Source of the DNA: Polydactylus sextarius
Taxonomy: Eukaryota > Chordata > Actinopteri > Polynemidae
Direction of reading: 5' to 3'
Length of the DNA stretch: 64,000 nucleotides
Assembly: GCA_016801845.1 (NCBI GenBank)
Contig: CM028918.1
Location: forward strand, 14,852,501 to 14,916,500
Position 1 is the stretch's first letter; each line of letters starts with the position of its first letter. The position numbers and the translations under genes are program-made. Of this stretch, positions 62,341-64,000 are shown in pieces. Under the pieces are notes generated by a model. That model saw only the letters and a program-made list of their open reading frames with translations. It was not told where the DNA came from and did no database searches.

Positions 62341-62386
62341 GCGCGTGAATGTGTGTGTGTGTGTGCGCGCGCATGTGTGTGTGTGT
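62341..62386. repeat. (TG)n(CG)n(TG)n alternating tract
   Basis: Strict purine-pyrimidine alternation runs from 62349 to 62386 with a GCGCGCGC core at 62365-62372 flanked by TG repeats. This is a composition strongly prone to Z-DNA. Confidence 0.9.
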
Positions 62387-62674
62387 TCATGCATTTAGAG
62401 AATTTGTCAGTACAGTGCTGCTCCACAACATCTCTAACTTAATTAGTGGTGGGATTTCAATTGGAAGTGCTGACCACAGCAAGCAAACACTTGTTTATGA
62501 AACCTATTTTCTTACTGTAAATGCTGAGCAACACTATCTTTATGCAGCTTTGATCCTGGTTGGAGCACAGCAGCCTGAGTGTTCAAGAAACTCAGGAATA
62601 TAAAATCTTATGCCTTTCGACAAGTAAGAGTTGACACATAGCTGAAGACGGTCAGAGTTTGTGCTGTTACACTG

Positions 62675-62693
62675 TTTTTTTTTTTTTTTTTTA
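62675..62693. repeat. Poly(T) tract
   Basis: An uninterrupted run of about 18 Ts. Confidence 0.85.
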
Positions 62694-62982
62694 CCCACAA
62701 TCATTATTAACAAGTATTGGATGATTTGTAAATTCTGGTACAGACATCCCTGATCCCCAGGGGATGAAAAGTACTGACTGTGAATGACTGTTCACTATTT
62801 GTCGAAAATGATATATTCAATTTTTGACAAGCCCCAGGGAAAAGGGTACATTTTCACTCATGCTGAAACATTTTCGACTACTGTTTCTAAAACGAATCCT
62901 CTGTATTCATCCTGAACAGGCCTTCAACTTAATATCAAGCCTCATTTGTATAATGATTTTAAAGCGATTACACTATGCAATT

Positions 62983-62998
62983 ATGCTAACGTTAGCAT
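62983..62998. repeat. 16-bp palindrome in a GCATGCTAAC-repeat fragment
   Basis: ATGCTAACGTTAGCAT is a perfect palindrome. GCTAAC/GTTAGC words like this are typical of the dispersed repeat seen at 9655 and 47180, so it is probably a remnant of that family. Confidence 0.5.
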
Positions 62999-64000
62999 GC
63001 TGATGAACTAACATTTGAATCCATTCCCACTAATCATTTGCACATTAATGTAACCTGCAAATATGTAAAAAAATAATAACTTTCTGTCACATGTTGAAAA
63101 GTATTATGACACTTGTGAGCCTGTGTACCAGTTAGCATGTGTGCGCTAGTGTGTTTTGTTAATGGAAAAGACCCGACAGGTTTTCAATTAAACATGTAGA
63201 ATTTTTCTGTGCATACAAAGCTGAATAACACGTCTACAACTCATCATTATAACAACAACAATAAAAGATCCAATAAACTCCCTCTGTAATGCTGGGTTTG
63301 AAAACGACAATATTGCAAAAATTAAAGAAACTCTAACTAGCACTTTGGTCCTTCTCTTCTGAATACTAACCAATTCTGTCCACATGTTTGTGAGTGTATT
63401 TCATATGGCTAGGAAATGTGTCAAACCACCAAAACATATGAGCCAGGATCACATTTCAAGGATTTGTTTGACAGTGGTTCCAAACTCATGATCCCACTAA
63501 GCTTTAGTTGAGTAAAAGCTGTGAATTCAGCAAAAGAATATGCCTCAATGTTAAATGGCAGTGACACCATGCCATGAGAATTATTACACCAGATGAATCC
63601 CCGTGTGCTTCTAAAAGGATTACTACACATACTACGGCTTCCAAGAAAACACAGTGGCTGCGAGTGTCTGTTCCTACACCCACACAGATACATCTTTAAA
63701 TAAAAAAGCTTCTCTGTCTATCGTGTTTCTAAGAAATTTCATTCATGGCTGTTTCTATAAAAGCAAAAGAAGAAAACTACAAACCTCATACAAACCTTTT
63801 TAATTTTGCTTAGGCTATAAATATTGATTTCACGTTTTCCATATTAACAATGGTAATGAAAACATAAACACAACATTACTATACATGGCAAATGTTTGCT
63901 GCATAGATGAAGAAAGAAATATGCCGTGACATTCACATCGTAACAAAACATCTGCCAGATTCTAATTGAACGTTTCTGTCAAATTTGTAGTGTTTCCATC
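62999..64000. other. Right end of window, nothing assigned
   Basis: No exon, CpG-rich first exon or promoter-like segment of a next gene was found up to the window edge. Confidence 0.5.

Noticed and set aside
63000..64000. First exon of a downstream gene such as man1a1
   Set aside because: No GC-rich segment or recognisable N-terminal peptide; the neighbour, if syntenic, lies beyond the window.

Overview
The window looks like nuclear DNA of a ray-finned fish, probably a percomorph teleost. It is AT-rich. Its only recognisable gene has introns with GT/AG borders. The rest is full of CA/TG microsatellites, tRNA-derived SINE copies and decayed Tc1, hAT and LINE elements of kinds widespread in fish. 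There are no operons, ribosome binding sites, CRISPR arrays, rRNA genes or functional tRNA genes.

Region 1 (1 to about 11.8 kb) is the 3' end of TBC1D32 (also called BROMI or broad-minded), read on the + strand. Its last three coding exons are 1021-1161, 5261-5449 and 11220-11339, ending in TAA. Joined in phase they encode 149 C-terminal residues of the TBC-like domain. The gene acts in primary cilium assembly and Hedgehog signalling, with CDK20/CCRK and CILK1. The upstream intron holds an antisense protein-like reading frame followed by a 20-base A tract, which looks like an unidentified processed retrocopy. The last intron holds an internally deleted Tc1-like transposase relic and an 18-bp perfect palindrome.

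Region 2 (about 11.8 to 64 kb) is a gene desert: I found no further exon that can be supported. In human, as I recall it, TBC1D32 and MAN1A1 are separated by a large desert, so a desert here fits. The desert contains (a) mobile-element relics, namely a roughly 1-kb non-autonomous hAT-like element with terminal inverted repeats and an 8-bp target duplication (28533-29526), a hAT transposase pseudogene (about 43.6-44.5 kb), LINE reverse-transcriptase scraps (23.1-23.4, 46.8-46.9 and 51.4-51.5 kb), SINE copies, a TIR-bearing MITE-like element (about 54.0-54.8 kb) and two copies of a repeat carrying a YY1-like motif (14.7 and 31.6 kb); (b) a microsatellite cluster at 33.0-34.9 kb that includes a 169-bp uninterrupted alternating purine-pyrimidine tract; and (c) several non-repetitive blocks rich in homeodomain, Sox/POU or Meis/Pbx-like words that look like conserved non-coding elements and are candidate long-range enhancers. 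The enhancer candidates are inferences from base pattern only.

I see no new multi-gene system. The observations most worth following are the antisense retrocopy-like frame, the complete hAT element, the YY1-carrying repeat pair, the long Z-DNA-prone tract and the putative enhancer blocks.
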